A stretch of 64,000 nt of DNA from Massilibacillus massiliensis (GCF_900086705.1 NZ_LT575483.1:1693534-1757533); one strand, 5' to 3'. Positions 43,414 to 52,208 are shown, numbered from the stretch's first letter. Notes: generated by a model from the sequence alone, not told the origin. Translations and numbers: made by a program.

Positions 43414-44595
43414 TTATTTTACTTCACTTAGCTGTCTTGTGACTTCTACCAGATGATTGCTGCTTGCTTTCATATGATCTAACGCAGTGAATATACCTTG
43501 TATTGCTTGGCTTTCCTTCTGTGAATCTGTTGCCATCTTCACAAACAATTCTTTATTTGCTGTCATACTTCCAGATAAATCTTTTAAGGGCTGCACAATC
43601 TCTTGTGTTGAATTTTGAATCTCTTCAACCGCACGATAAATCGTTTCTGTCGATTTTTGACTTTCAACTGCCAATTTACCCACTTCGCGTGCAACAACAG
43701 AAAAACCGCGTCCTAATTCGCCCACACGCGCCGCCTCTATCGTAGCATTCAATGCCAGCAAATTTGTTTCACTCGAAATATGTTTTATCGTATCCACGAT
43801 TTTACCGATATTTTTTGCGGCATCAACAAGAATTGTTGATAAACCACTAATTTGCGACAGCTGCTCTATCCCTAAATTCATTTTTTCATTTAAAGCTCGA
43901 AAAGACGCCGTCTCTTCCTCAAATGCTTGTCCTACTGCTGCAACGACTTCACTAATATGATGAATTTGCTCAGATAACGCATTTGAACTGTTTTGGACGT
44001 TCCCCGCTAGTTGCCGATATTCGAATAAACTAACCCAACGCATTAGCGCACAAGCAGCTTCAACATTCAACACTCGTTTTGCAACAATTAATTGTACATT
44101 TGATTTTAGTACATGCCGATATTTAGTTAAATATCCGCCTGCTCCTACGATTGTTTCAATTCCAACAAGATACTCCGCTGTTTCCAACGCTGCAGTAACT
44201 TCGCGTTCCGAAATTTCATCATAAGGAATCAGTTTAAAATTAATATGATGAATTCCCATATCTTCACAATAACGTACAAGCTGCTTCGCGTAACTTGTTG
44301 AGTTATTGAAGACATACACATCCTGCCCCGCTGGAACCTGCGCCAACGCAACAAAAAATTCTCCTGCTGGTACCATATCTACACCGACAAGTTTGTCACT
44401 AGAAACTTTTTGTGAGGTTTCTGCTATTCGTGAAGAAACGCATACGACAAGATCTTCGGTGATGTCATGACCAATTTCTTTAAAAGCACAAGCTCTTCCT
44501 TGCATGTTTTTTCCCATAACCGGTTTTATCGCAGCCAAAAGCTCTTCAGCAATTGCTTTACCACCTGCAACTGTTAAGACACGAATATTTTCCAC
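43414..44595 (-). CDS. Soluble methyl-accepting chemoreceptor-like protein
   Basis: The 393-residue protein lacks membrane helices. The C-terminal half is an MCP signalling domain with the hairpin tip [33 protein letters not shown] (slightly altered around [11 protein letters not shown]) and coiled-coil flanks. Residues 1-190 form an unfamiliar alpha/beta sensor with [35 protein letters not shown] and [15 protein letters not shown]. The start is GTG with GTAGGAG nine bases upstream. The ligand is unknown. No che genes are near. Confidence 0.8.
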   Translation of the reverse strand: MENIRVLTVAGGKAIAEELLAAIKPVMGKNMQGRACAFKEIGHDITEDLVVCVSSRIAETSQKVSSDKLVGVDMVPAGEFFVALAQVPAGQDVYVFNNSTSYAKQLVRYCEDMGIHHINFKLIPYDEISEREVTAALETAEYLVGIETIVGAGGYLTKYRHVLKSNVQLIVAKRVLNVEAACALMRWVSLFEYRQLAGNVQNSSNALSEQIHHISEVVAAVGQAFEEETASFRALNEKMNLGIEQLSQISGLSTILVDAAKNIGKIVDTIKHISSETNLLALNATIEAARVGELGRGFSVVAREVGKLAVESQKSTETIYRAVEEIQNSTQEIVQPLKDLSGSMTANKELFVKMATDSQKESQAIQGIFTALDHMKASSNHLVEVTRQLSEVK

Positions 44596-44753
44596 AACGT
44601 TAACTCCTACATTCTTTATTTTTTGCTAAAATTATACGCTTTATTAAAATTATAGTAAGAGTATACTTGTTTTGTCTATACAGTTTGTATTTATTATTGT
44701 TATTCTAGAATAACAATTTATTATAATCCATACATTAAAAGGCCAGAAAACAA

Positions 44754-44786
44754 GGGGATGCCACATTGCAAATGCGGCATCCCCTG
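44754..44786 (-). terminator. Terminator of the methionine-importer operon
   Basis: GGGGATGCC pairs with GGCATCCCC and the stem continues CATT/AATG; on the minus strand TTGTTTTC follows. Repeat B lies between it and the last metQ stop. Confidence 0.75.
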
Positions 44787-44789
44787 ACT

Positions 44790-44964
44790 AAATCCGGTCC
44801 ACTTATAAACTAGTACGAAGATAGGTTGCCGGTTGGTGAGAAGTATTCAGCTGCTAGGCGCAGCAAGGGGTTGTGAAGGAGTCGTACTCGTGTACGTCGA
44901 CGAGTAACACCTTGTTGCAACGACGCAGATGAATGCTTATCGCCGACCCGCCACCTATCTGTCC
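44790..44964 (+). repeat. Dispersed palindromic repeat, family B, copy 2
   Basis: It aligns end to end with 23804-23979. The tip GGAGTCGTACTC..GTACGTCGACGAG is unchanged, while the inner arm reads GCAGCAAGGGGTTGT with its partner TAACACCTTGTTGC, paired differently from copy 1. As in copy 1 it lies just past the stop of a minus-strand gene, with a hairpin at its other side. Confidence 0.85.
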
Positions 44965-44980
44965 ATAGTATACACACTAG

Positions 44981-45811
44981 TTAAAACGCAGGCAAAATCG
45001 CCCCTTTATATTTCTCGTTGATGAATTTCTTTACTTCTTCAGATTTCATTGCTTTTACAAGCTTTTGAATTTCAGGACGATTTTCATCACCTTGGCGTGC
45101 AACTAGAATATTTACATAAGGAGAATCGTTTTGTTCAATAAACAACGCATCTTTGGAAGGTGTCAAATTGGCTTCCAATGCATAGTTCGTATTTATGACT
45201 GCAATTGTAACATCATCTAAAGAACGAGGAATCTGTGCCGCTTCTAATTCTTTAAAGCTTAACTTTTTATCATTTTGTACTACATCAGCAACAGTTCCAT
45301 TAATTCCAACGCCATCTTTTAATGTAATAAGCCCAGCTTTCGCTAAAAGTGCCAACGCACGACCGCCATTGGTTGGATCATTTGGTATTGCTACGGAACT
45401 GCCTTCAGCAAGTTCCTCTAATTTTTTCACTTTCTTTGAATAAATCCCCATTGGTTCGATATGAATCCCTGCAACATTGACTAATTTTAAATTACGTTCT
45501 GCAGCAAATTTTTCTAAATAAGGCGTATGTTGAAAATAGTTTGCATCTAACTCCTTATCCGCAACTGCTAAATTCGGCTGCACATAATCACTGAACTCAA
45601 CAATTTGTAAATCAATTCCCTCTTTTGCAAGCAAAGGTTTTACAACTTCCAAAATTTCAGCGTGTGGTACTGCTGTAGCACCAACTTTTAATACAGTTTT
45701 TGCAGATGAATCTGCGCCTTTATCCGCTGCCGGAGCCTCAGATTTACCACAACCAGCTACAGCAAAAACCACCATCAACAAAGTAACAAGCAATAAACCA
45801 ATCTTCCTCAT
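44981..45811 (-). CDS. metQ: Methionine ABC transporter substrate-binding lipoprotein (second copy)
   Basis: The protein has a lipoprotein signal (LLLVTLLMVVFAVAGCGKS) and the NlpA/MetQ fold: KVGATAVPHAEILEVVKPLL, VEFSDYVQPNLAVADKELDANYFQHTPYL, SVAIPNDPTNGGRALALLAKAGLI. It binds methionine outside the inner membrane. The ATG at 45811 follows GGGGGTAGGA. A gap of about 150 bases after metI contains a possible TATAAT-like -10 on the minus strand, so it may also be transcribed on its own. Confidence 0.93.
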   Translation of the reverse strand: MRKIGLLLVTLLMVVFAVAGCGKSEAPAADKGADSSAKTVLKVGATAVPHAEILEVVKPLLAKEGIDLQIVEFSDYVQPNLAVADKELDANYFQHTPYLEKFAAERNLKLVNVAGIHIEPMGIYSKKVKKLEELAEGSSVAIPNDPTNGGRALALLAKAGLITLKDGVGINGTVADVVQNDKKLSFKELEAAQIPRSLDDVTIAVINTNYALEANLTPSKDALFIEQNDSPYVNILVARQGDENRPEIQKLVKAMKSEEVKKFINEKYKGAILPAF

Positions 45812-45962
45812 TGTTCCTACCCCCATTTATAATTTGTCTGCAGACTAGCATTTAGATAAAAATTATACTCTAAACCAAGTCTTACTTTATCTCAAGATAA
45901 AAAAGTCTCCCTACCTTGCACCTGCATGAGAACCTCTTTCATCCTTAGATTTCGAATTATTT

Positions 45963-46616
45963 CTAGCGTTTGTTTAGACGTCTGGAAATCGCATCACCAA
46001 TAGATTGCACCAGTTGTACTTGAATAATTAAAATAATGACGGTTGCAAGCATAACATCACCGCGGAAACGTTGATATCCATAACGAATTGCCAGATCTCC
46101 TAGCCCACCGCCGCCGATTGCACCAGCCATTGCCGAATAGCCAATTAAGCTGATAATCGTAATCGTAATTCCAGAAATTAAGGAAGGCATTGCTTCCGGC
46201 AATAGCACATGCCAGATAATCTGCATCGGCGTTGCCCCCATCGCTTTAGCGGCCTCAATCACGCCATACTCAACTTCTTTTAAAGAAGTTTCTACTAAAC
46301 GCCCCACGAATGGAATGGCAGCAATGGTAAGTGGCACCATTGCTGCAGTGGTACCAATCGATGTGCCAACAATCATCCTCGTAAGTGGAATAATTGCTAC
46401 CATTAAAATAATAAACGGTGTTGACCTCGCTGCGTTAACAACAGCGCCCAAAACGCGATTTATCGTCAAATTTTCTAAAATATGTCCCTTATCTGTAGTT
46501 ACTAGAATAACGCCGAGCGGAATTCCTACGATTGCCGAAATCAGGGAAGATACGAAGACCATATAGGTTGTTTCGCCAAGTGCCTTCACAAGCAACATAA
46601 CCATATCAGCTGACAT
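45963..46616 (-). CDS. metI: Methionine ABC transporter permease
   Basis: The 217-residue protein has about five membrane helices and the permease EAA loop VIEAAKAMGATPMQIIWHVLLPEAMPSLISG. RSTPFIILMVAIIPLTR is typical of MetI. The start is the ATG at 46616, seven bases after GAGGTG; an upstream TTG lacks spacing. It overlaps the metN stop by 11 bases. Confidence 0.95.
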   Translation of the reverse strand: MSADMVMLLVKALGETTYMVFVSSLISAIVGIPLGVILVTTDKGHILENLTINRVLGAVVNAARSTPFIILMVAIIPLTRMIVGTSIGTTAAMVPLTIAAIPFVGRLVETSLKEVEYGVIEAAKAMGATPMQIIWHVLLPEAMPSLISGITITIISLIGYSAMAGAIGGGGLGDLAIRYGYQRFRGDVMLATVIILIIQVQLVQSIGDAISRRLNKR

Positions 46617-47643
46617 AGCCAATCACCTCAATTCCCAGATTTCTATCTTGTAAGTATTTCAATGCCTTTTCAATTTCGGCATCTTCACCTGTGATCTCAA
46701 GTACCAAAGTTCCATACGGCGTATTTTTAATATGATCGACATTGCCATAAATGATATTTGTATCTACCTGAAATCTACGAATCACACCAGAAATAACAGG
46801 CTCATCTGCCGAATCACCGATAAACGATAACCGTACCAATAAATTACTGCCTGGAACTGGAGTTTTCGATATCTCGGCATTTTTAAACGCTTCCGGTATA
46901 TCGCGATTGATAATTACACTAATAAATTCTTTTGTAATCTCGGCCTGAGGATTTGTAAAAACTTCTAAAACCGTACCTTCTTCTGCAATTACCCCATTTT
47001 CAATAACAGCGACCTTATCACAGATCTCTTTAATTACCTGCATCTCATGCGTAATCAATACAACGGTTAACTGCAATTTTTGGTTAATATCCTTTATCAA
47101 TGCCAGAATAGATTTGGTCGTTTGCGGATCAAGCGCCGAGGTCGCTTCATCACAAAGCAATACTTTAGGATCACTGGCAAGCGCTCTCGCAATCCCTACA
47201 CGCTGCTTCTGACCACCAGAAAGCTGTGCTGGATACTGGTCTCTTTTATCTGCCAGCCCGACGAGTTCTAATAATGGTAAAACTTTTTTTTCAATTTCTA
47301 CCTTACTCATACCAATGAGTCTCAAAGGAAACGCAATATTATCATACACAGTTGCGGAAGACAACAAATTAAAATGTTGAAAAATCATGCCAATATTTTT
47401 ACGTGCAGCTCTAAGCTGGCTCGCATTCATTGCAGTTAAATCTTCACCATCCACGACGACTATCCCTTTTGTCGGTTTTTCCAGCATATTGATACAACGA
47501 ATTAAGGTACTTTTTCCTGCACCACTAAGTCCAATCACACCGTAAATCTCGCCGCGCTTTACATGAAGATTGATCCCCTTAAGCGCGTGGATTGGGCCTG
47601 ATGCACCATCATATGTCTTTTCTATAGTAGAAAGTTTAATCAC
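46606..47643 (-). CDS. metN: Methionine ABC transporter ATP-binding protein
   Basis: The 345-residue ATPase has Walker A GLSGAGKST, signature LSGGQKQR, Walker B VLLCDEATSALDP and the switch His in ITHEM, followed by a C-terminal NIL (ferredoxin-like) domain from about residue 265 (VRLSFIGDSADEPVISGVIRRF) that binds methionine to inhibit transport. The start is GTG with AAAGGAG 11 bases upstream. It forms the importer with MetI and the two MetQ proteins. Confidence 0.96.
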   Translation of the reverse strand: MIKLSTIEKTYDGASGPIHALKGINLHVKRGEIYGVIGLSGAGKSTLIRCINMLEKPTKGIVVVDGEDLTAMNASQLRAARKNIGMIFQHFNLLSSATVYDNIAFPLRLIGMSKVEIEKKVLPLLELVGLADKRDQYPAQLSGGQKQRVGIARALASDPKVLLCDEATSALDPQTTKSILALIKDINQKLQLTVVLITHEMQVIKEICDKVAVIENGVIAEEGTVLEVFTNPQAEITKEFISVIINRDIPEAFKNAEISKTPVPGSNLLVRLSFIGDSADEPVISGVIRRFQVDTNIIYGNVDHIKNTPYGTLVLEITGEDAEIEKALKYLQDRNLGIEVIGYVS

Positions 47644-47668
47644 TTACGTTCACTGCTCCTTTTACGAC

Positions 47669-48490
47669 TTACCAAGCTGCGATTGTCGAGCCTTTAAAAT
47701 GCTCATCAATAAATGCTTTTACTTCATCCGATTGATATGCTTTTATGAATTTTTTATACACTGGATTATCCTTGTCTTTAGACTGCACTGCAATAACGTT
47801 TGCATATGGAGAATTTGCATCTTCCATCGCCAAAGAATCTTTTGTTGGCACTAACCCTGCTACAATTGCAAAATTTGTATTGATTACTGCAAGATCCACG
47901 TCCTTCAAGGAAAGTGGTACTTGTGCTGCTTCTAACTCTTTAATTTGCAGATTTTTAGGATTTTCAGCAATATCTGCTGCAGTAGCACTAAGCCCAGCGT
48001 TTGGCTTTAGTTTAATTAAGCCAACCTTTTCTAACAACAACAATGCCCGGCCGCCATTTGTCGGATCATTTGGAATTGATACGATAGAACCATCTTTTAC
48101 ATCTGCAATCGCTTTTACCTTCTGCGAATAGATACCAATTGGGAAAATCACTGTTTTGGCAACACTTTCGATCTTATAGCCACGATCGTTTACCTGTGCA
48201 TCTAAGAACGGCTGATGTTGATAACTGTTTAAATCAATTTCACCCTGACTAAGTGCCATATTTGGCTGCACATAATCATTAAATTCAATAATTTCAACAT
48301 TAAGTCCATCTTTTTCCGCTACTTTTTTAACTGCTTCTAGAATTTCAGCATGCGGTCCTGCCGTCACGCCCACTTTAATAGATTTTTTCTCCGATTTAGC
48401 AGCATCTTGATCTGCTCCGCAACCTGCAAACACGACCATGCTGAAGATCGCCAGCACTGCGATTATCAATAATTTCAGTTGTTTTGACAT
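47669..48490 (-). CDS. metQ: Methionine ABC transporter substrate-binding lipoprotein (first copy)
   Basis: The 273-residue protein has a lipobox VVFAGCG after a short signal peptide, and NlpA/MetQ motifs KVGVTAGPHAEILEAVKKVA, VEIIEFNDYVQPNMALSQGEIDLNSYQHQPFL and VSIPNDPTNGGRALLLLEKVGLIKL. It is first in the operon, directly behind the SAM riboswitch, with GGAGG before its ATG. It differs from the second copy mainly in the middle region, so ligand preference may differ. Confidence 0.95.
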   Translation of the reverse strand: MSKQLKLLIIAVLAIFSMVVFAGCGADQDAAKSEKKSIKVGVTAGPHAEILEAVKKVAEKDGLNVEIIEFNDYVQPNMALSQGEIDLNSYQHQPFLDAQVNDRGYKIESVAKTVIFPIGIYSQKVKAIADVKDGSIVSIPNDPTNGGRALLLLEKVGLIKLKPNAGLSATAADIAENPKNLQIKELEAAQVPLSLKDVDLAVINTNFAIVAGLVPTKDSLAMEDANSPYANVIAVQSKDKDNPVYKKFIKAYQSDEVKAFIDEHFKGSTIAAW

Positions 48491-48527
48491 TGTACACTAC
48501 CTCCAAATAAAATTTTTTTGCGAATAC

Positions 48528-48559
48528 AAAAAAGCCCTTTCCCTTATGGAAAAGAGCCC
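48528..48559 (-). terminator. Riboswitch-controlled terminator
   Basis: AAAGCCCTTTCCCTTA and TGGAAAAGAGCCC pair imperfectly; on the minus strand the stem ends in CTTTTTTG. It is the expression platform of the SAM riboswitch. Confidence 0.8.
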
Positions 48560-48690
48560 GTAAAATCAACGTTTCTCTTCTCTCATCTTCAGGAAAAATT
48601 CCTGCTGGAATTGGCACCACTGCATTTCTGCCGGTTGCCGGGCGTCATTGGGCCAGTACCCTCGACCACTCTTGATAAGAGCTCTCCTAT
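48560..48690 (-). ncRNA. SAM-I (S-box) riboswitch aptamer
   Basis: Read on the minus strand it contains CTTATCAAGAGTGGTCGAGG, the block ACTGGCCCAATGACGCC, CGGCAACC, GTGGTGCCAATTCCAGCAGG and CCTGAAGATGAGAG in the order of the SAM-I aptamer. It should end transcription of the methionine importer when S-adenosylmethionine is plentiful. Confidence 0.95.
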
Positions 48691-48707
48691 ATTTAACTAT
48701 GGTATTG

Positions 48708-48736
48708 ATACTATCATTTCTCTATAGCATTGTCAA
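48708..48736 (-). promoter_or_regulatory. Sigma-A promoter of the methionine-importer operon
   Basis: On the minus strand TTGACA (48736-48731), 17 bases, TAGTAT (48713-48708), placed directly before the riboswitch. Confidence 0.8.
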
Positions 48737-48850
48737 TAGTCATTCTCCATATTACAATTAGAAATATTTTATTACATAACCTTGCTTTTATACGGAAATC
48801 AATTTAAAATTTAAGTAATGCTGTAAAATTTAACGATAGGTGTGATTATC

Positions 48851-49267
48851 TTGGGTATATTCTCAAAATTCTTTGCAAAAAAACAGGCTCAGCAAGCCGT
48901 TATTCCAAAAGATATAATTCCAAAAGAAAAAGAAACCGTTCGGAAAGCATTCGGAATTTACTGCCATAGCAAACATGGTACATCCTCAAATGGTAAAAAA
49001 CTTTGCCCTAAATGTACGGCACTTCTCGCAACCGTCATGCTAAAGATGAACCGTTGTCCTTATGGGTTTACAAAACCGATCTGTGAAAAATGTAAAACGC
49101 CTTGCTTCGGCACTGCACAAACCAAAGAATTTTTAGTTATCATGAGTGGCGCTAAAACAAAAATGTTTTTTAAACACCCAATCATGACGATGAAACATAT
49201 GCTGTATGGCATGCGCAAGGAAGCAAAAAAAGATGACAAAAAAGATACGAAAAAAAATAAAAAATAA
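48851..49267 (+). CDS. YgbA-family (nitrous-oxide-stimulated promoter) protein
   Basis: The protein of about 138 residues has the Cys-rich core IYCHSKHGTSSNGKKLCPKC, NRCPYGFTKPICEKCKTPCFG and the following MSGAKTKMFFKHPIMTMKHM, matching E. coli YgbA, which is induced by NO stress. The Cys/His set probably binds metal or an iron-sulfur cluster. The tail is a Lys/Asp run. I prefer the TTG at 48851 (eight bases after AGGTG) to the GTG at 48842, which overlaps that site. It faces the flavin reductase-rubredoxin gene. Confidence 0.85.
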   Translation: MGIFSKFFAKKQAQQAVIPKDIIPKEKETVRKAFGIYCHSKHGTSSNGKKLCPKCTALLATVMLKMNRCPYGFTKPICEKCKTPCFGTAQTKEFLVIMSGAKTKMFFKHPIMTMKHMLYGMRKEAKKDDKKDTKKNKK

Positions 49268-49310
49268 ATAAACGGGATATTGCGACGGAGCAATATCCCG
49301 ATTTTATTTA
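49265..49310. terminator. Terminator between the YgbA-like and rubredoxin genes
   Basis: CGGGATATTG pairs perfectly with CAATATCCCG around CGACGGAG, with ATTTTATTT on the right and A/T on the left; works for both convergent genes. Confidence 0.85.
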
Positions 49311-49940
49311 ACTTTGTTTTTTAAATTGTGATTTTGGTTGCTGACAAATCGGACAAACAAAATCATCTGCTTCTTTTTCAATGTCACCCTCATATATATA
49401 TCCGCAGACGCCACAGACATATTTGTCCGTTATGACCTCTTCTCGATACGTTGGTGCATTTTTAGGTGCTTTCCCCTTGATTACATCATGATAATACTGA
49501 TAGGTCATCGGCGGAAAATCGATTCCCTTCATCGCATTACTCACGCGTCCCAGAATAACAAAATGTGTCTTTGTTTCCTGCATATGAACGACATCGACTG
49601 CGATATAGCCACAAACATTTTCTTTTACAACCGGCAACGCATCGAAATACATGAATTCAAAGCCGGTAAACTTATCCGTATCACGCCCCGATGTAAAACC
49701 TAGCTTAGCGATCACATTTTGATTTGTTTTCTCCGAAATGATAGATACACTAAACTTTCCTGTAGCTTTTATAGCCTCATAAGTAAAATTGTTTTTATTC
49801 ATGCTGACTGCAATAATAGGCGCTTCCTCATTGGTAATTTGCACAACTGTATTGACAATGCAGCCCGTTGGTCTTTCCTCATCTAAAGTCCCGATTGCAT
49901 ACATACCATAAGAAAGTTTCCACAGCACTGATTTATCCAT
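49308..49940 (-). CDS. Flavin reductase-rubredoxin fusion (high-molecular-weight rubredoxin)
   Basis: Residues 1-160 are a flavin-reductase-like FMN-binding domain (LSYGMYAIGTLDEERPTGCIVNTVVQITNEEAP, GKFSVSIISEKTNQ); residues 170-210 are rubredoxin with CGVCGYIYEGD and CPICQQP, four iron-binding Cys. This is the Moorella Hrb layout, which passes electrons from NAD(P)H to flavodiiron proteins that reduce NO or oxygen. No flavodiiron gene is in the window. An AGGAGG site precedes the ATG. Confidence 0.93.
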   Translation of the reverse strand: MDKSVLWKLSYGMYAIGTLDEERPTGCIVNTVVQITNEEAPIIAVSMNKNNFTYEAIKATGKFSVSIISEKTNQNVIAKLGFTSGRDTDKFTGFEFMYFDALPVVKENVCGYIAVDVVHMQETKTHFVILGRVSNAMKGIDFPPMTYQYYHDVIKGKAPKNAPTYREEVITDKYVCGVCGYIYEGDIEKEADDFVCPICQQPKSQFKKQS

Positions 49941-49983
49941 TATAAAACCTCCTAAACCGCAATTTATTCCTATACCAATTGTT

Positions 49984-50050
49984 CCCCAAATAGTATGATA
50001 CCAATAATCATAGTTTACATAGTACCCATTTATCCATTACAAAGCCTCCA
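49984..50050 (-). pseudogene. Degenerate copy of the first codons of the flavin reductase-rubredoxin gene
   Basis: About 40 bases upstream of the real gene the minus strand reads GGAGGC, then ATGGATAAAT, and encodes MDKWVLCKL-stop, against MDKSVLWKLSYGMYAIG in the intact gene. Similarity continues for roughly 20 codons past the stop and then fades. It looks like the remnant of a tandem duplication. Confidence 0.55.
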
Positions 50051-50142
50051 TGATGAGCCTTTATTCATGACGCCCCCATTTTCCAATAGCCTGTATATTC
50101 GCAAGTTGCATGCAGAAAGCGTTAACTTTCGGATAAATTACA

Positions 50143-50172
50143 ATGCAGAGCGTATTAAAATGCGCTCTGCAT
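50143..50172. terminator. Isolated hairpin in the gap before the EamA gene
   Basis: ATGCAGAGCG and TGCGCTCTGCAT pair around ATTAAAA. No good U tail is seen, so it may be an old terminator of the duplicated gene region. The rest of the 357-base gap (49941-50297) holds the gene remnant and AT-rich sequence. Confidence 0.4.
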
Positions 50173-50297
50173 AAGCACTAGTCTAGTTTATTTTATCATT
50201 ATCATTTATTATATCACGATCTAATAAAACTACAATTGCAATCGTAAAACGATAAAAAATGAATTACGAAACTGAAAAGGGTAAATAGGAGATTTTT

Positions 50298-51227
50298 ATG
50301 TACAAAATTTTACGCATCTTACAACAGAAATTGTCCCCTGTTACATTAGCCAATCTTGCCATGATCATTACGATGATTGCTTGGGGAACTTCATTTATCA
50401 GCACAAAAATTGTCTTAAAGGAAGTACCACCTATTACACTGGCATTTATTCGTTTTTTTATCACATCGATCATTTTATATGGAATCATCAAAAAAACTGA
50501 ACCAAACACCTTTGTCGCATCGGCAGACAAATGGCGCCTCGCACTTATAGGGTTTATCGGTATTTCGATATATTTTTACTTAGAAAACACCGGAATTAAA
50601 TTCACATCTGCTTCAAATGCTTCATTAATTACCTCCTTCGTACCCATTCTATCCATCGCATTGAATATGCTGTTTTTTAAAGCAAGGCTAAGCGGTCTTG
50701 AAGCGATTGGCGTTTTCATCGGAATTATTGGTGCATACCTGACGATCACCGCGAACGGAACGATTGATTTTACCTCCGATAATTTTAAGGGAAATCTCTA
50801 CATGATCGGCGCAATGATTGCTTGGGCAATCTATACTTTACTCAGTAAAAAAATGCAAAAGAAATATTCCGGACTTTGCATTCTAACTTACCAAACGATT
50901 TTCGCAACGCTGAGTCTCATTCCGTTCACGTTATTAGAATACAATACATGGCAAACCATTTCGGCAACCTCTTTTCTCCATATTTTATACTTGGCAAGCA
51001 TCTGCTCCGCACTCGGCTATTTTCTCTATGGTTATGCGCTAAAAACAGTTGATGTCGTCATAACAACACTCTATCTCAACTGTGTTCCCGTTGTTGGTGT
51101 AATCAGCGGTTATCTGATTTTAAATGAAACCATCCTCCCCATCCAAATCTTCGGCGGCATGATCATTATCGCAGGAATTTTCATTGCAAATTTGAATCAT
51201 ACACTCGCATTATTTAGCAAAAAGTAG
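50298..51227 (+). CDS. EamA-family (DMT) transporter
   Basis: The 309-residue protein has ten hydrophobic helices in two halves, each with an EamA-type opening (ANLAMIITMIAWGTSFISTKIVLKEVPPITLAFIRF; NLYMIGAMIAWAIYTLLSKKM). Members export amino acids or metabolites; the substrate is unknown. ATAGGAG precedes the ATG. It converges with the HxlR gene, four bases apart. Confidence 0.88.
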   Translation: MYKILRILQQKLSPVTLANLAMIITMIAWGTSFISTKIVLKEVPPITLAFIRFFITSIILYGIIKKTEPNTFVASADKWRLALIGFIGISIYFYLENTGIKFTSASNASLITSFVPILSIALNMLFFKARLSGLEAIGVFIGIIGAYLTITANGTIDFTSDNFKGNLYMIGAMIAWAIYTLLSKKMQKKYSGLCILTYQTIFATLSLIPFTLLEYNTWQTISATSFLHILYLASICSALGYFLYGYALKTVDVVITTLYLNCVPVVGVISGYLILNETILPIQIFGGMIIIAGIFIANLNHTLALFSKK

Positions 51228-51231
51228 TATT

Positions 51232-51567
51232 TTATTTGTGAATAATTTGACGATCATCGATATGCGCATGTCCCCATTCACATAAACACTCTAAAACAGG
51301 CATCAGGGTTAACCCTTTTTCAGATAAAGAATATTCAACCTTTGGAGGTACTTGAGAATACTCTTTACGAACAATTAACTGATCCGCTTCCAATTCTTTA
51401 AGTTGTGTACTGAGCATTTTATGCGTAACCGTTTCGAGTGAACGCTTTAATTCGCCATACCGTAAAACCCGTTTTTTCCAAAGCCAAAATAGTATATGCA
51501 TTTTCCATTTACCATCAATTAAAGACATTGCATAGGCAAAAGGTTTAATATTCACTTCATGATCCAT
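51232..51567 (-). CDS. HxlR-family transcriptional regulator
   Basis: The 111-residue winged-helix protein has SLIDGKWKMHILFWLWKKRVLRYGELKRSLETVTHKMLSTQLKELEADQLIVRKEY and PKVEYSLSEKGLTLMPVL, the full HxlR pattern. It lacks the Cys near the N-terminus used by some redox-sensing members. It is divergent from a flavin reductase gene 101 bp away, the likely target; AGGGAGAG precedes its ATG. Confidence 0.92.
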   Translation of the reverse strand: MDHEVNIKPFAYAMSLIDGKWKMHILFWLWKKRVLRYGELKRSLETVTHKMLSTQLKELEADQLIVRKEYSQVPPKVEYSLSEKGLTLMPVLECLCEWGHAHIDDRQIIHK

Positions 51568-51668
51568 TTATACTCTCCCTATAGATAGTATCTCACAAAA
51601 AAGTACGTACTTTCCATCTTTTGTATAGTAGTATATCATTGAAACTATCAGATGGAAAGGAGTATAAG

Positions 51669-52208
51669 ATGATGAAAAAAGAAATTGAAGTGTTTGACTA
51701 TGCCAATGAAATTATGAAGGCCGTCAAAACAGGCATCTTATTAACTACAAAAGCTGCTGACAAGGTAAATGCGATGACGATCGGCTGGGGTACACTCGGC
51801 GTCAAATGGGCAAAACCAATTTTTATCGTTTACGTTAGAGAAAATCGCTTTACCAAACAACAACTTGAAGAAAATCCCGAGTTCACGATCAATGTCCCAT
51901 ACGGAACATTCGATAAAAAAATACTAGGTATCTGCGGAACCAAATCCGGTCGTACAGTTGATAAAATTAAAGAACTTAACTTAACACTCGAGCACCCGAA
52001 ACATATCTCTGTCCCTGCAATTAAGGAACTGCCTTTAACACTTGAATGTAAAGTGATATACAAACAAAAGCAAGATACCACGCAAATTCCCGAAGAAATC
52101 AAGAACACCTTCTACCCACAAGATGTCGACAGTACATTCCATGGTGCAAATAAAGACTTCCATATCGCATATTATGGAGAAATCGTCAGCGCCTATATCG
52201 TCGAATAG
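51669..52208 (+). CDS. Flavin reductase-like FMN-binding protein (flavoredoxin)
   Basis: The 179-residue protein has KAVKTGILLTTKAADKVNAMTIGWGTLGVKWAKPIFIVYVRENRFT and NPEFTINVPYG, the flavin-reductase-like split-barrel pattern. It binds FMN and may serve as an electron carrier or reductase. The ATG at 51669 follows AAGGAG by six bases; longer in-frame starts have none. It is probably regulated by the divergent HxlR protein. Confidence 0.88.
   Translation: MMKKEIEVFDYANEIMKAVKTGILLTTKAADKVNAMTIGWGTLGVKWAKPIFIVYVRENRFTKQQLEENPEFTINVPYGTFDKKILGICGTKSGRTVDKIKELNLTLEHPKHISVPAIKELPLTLECKVIYKQKQDTTQIPEEIKNTFYPQDVDSTFHGANKDFHIAYYGEIVSAYIVE

Larger units (their letters stand above)
44596..44980. other. 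Intergenic gap holding a terminator and repeat B
   Basis: The segment next to the chemoreceptor start is AT-rich with a possible promoter; the rest is the hairpin at 44754 and repeat B copy 2, described separately. No coding frame. Confidence 0.6.
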
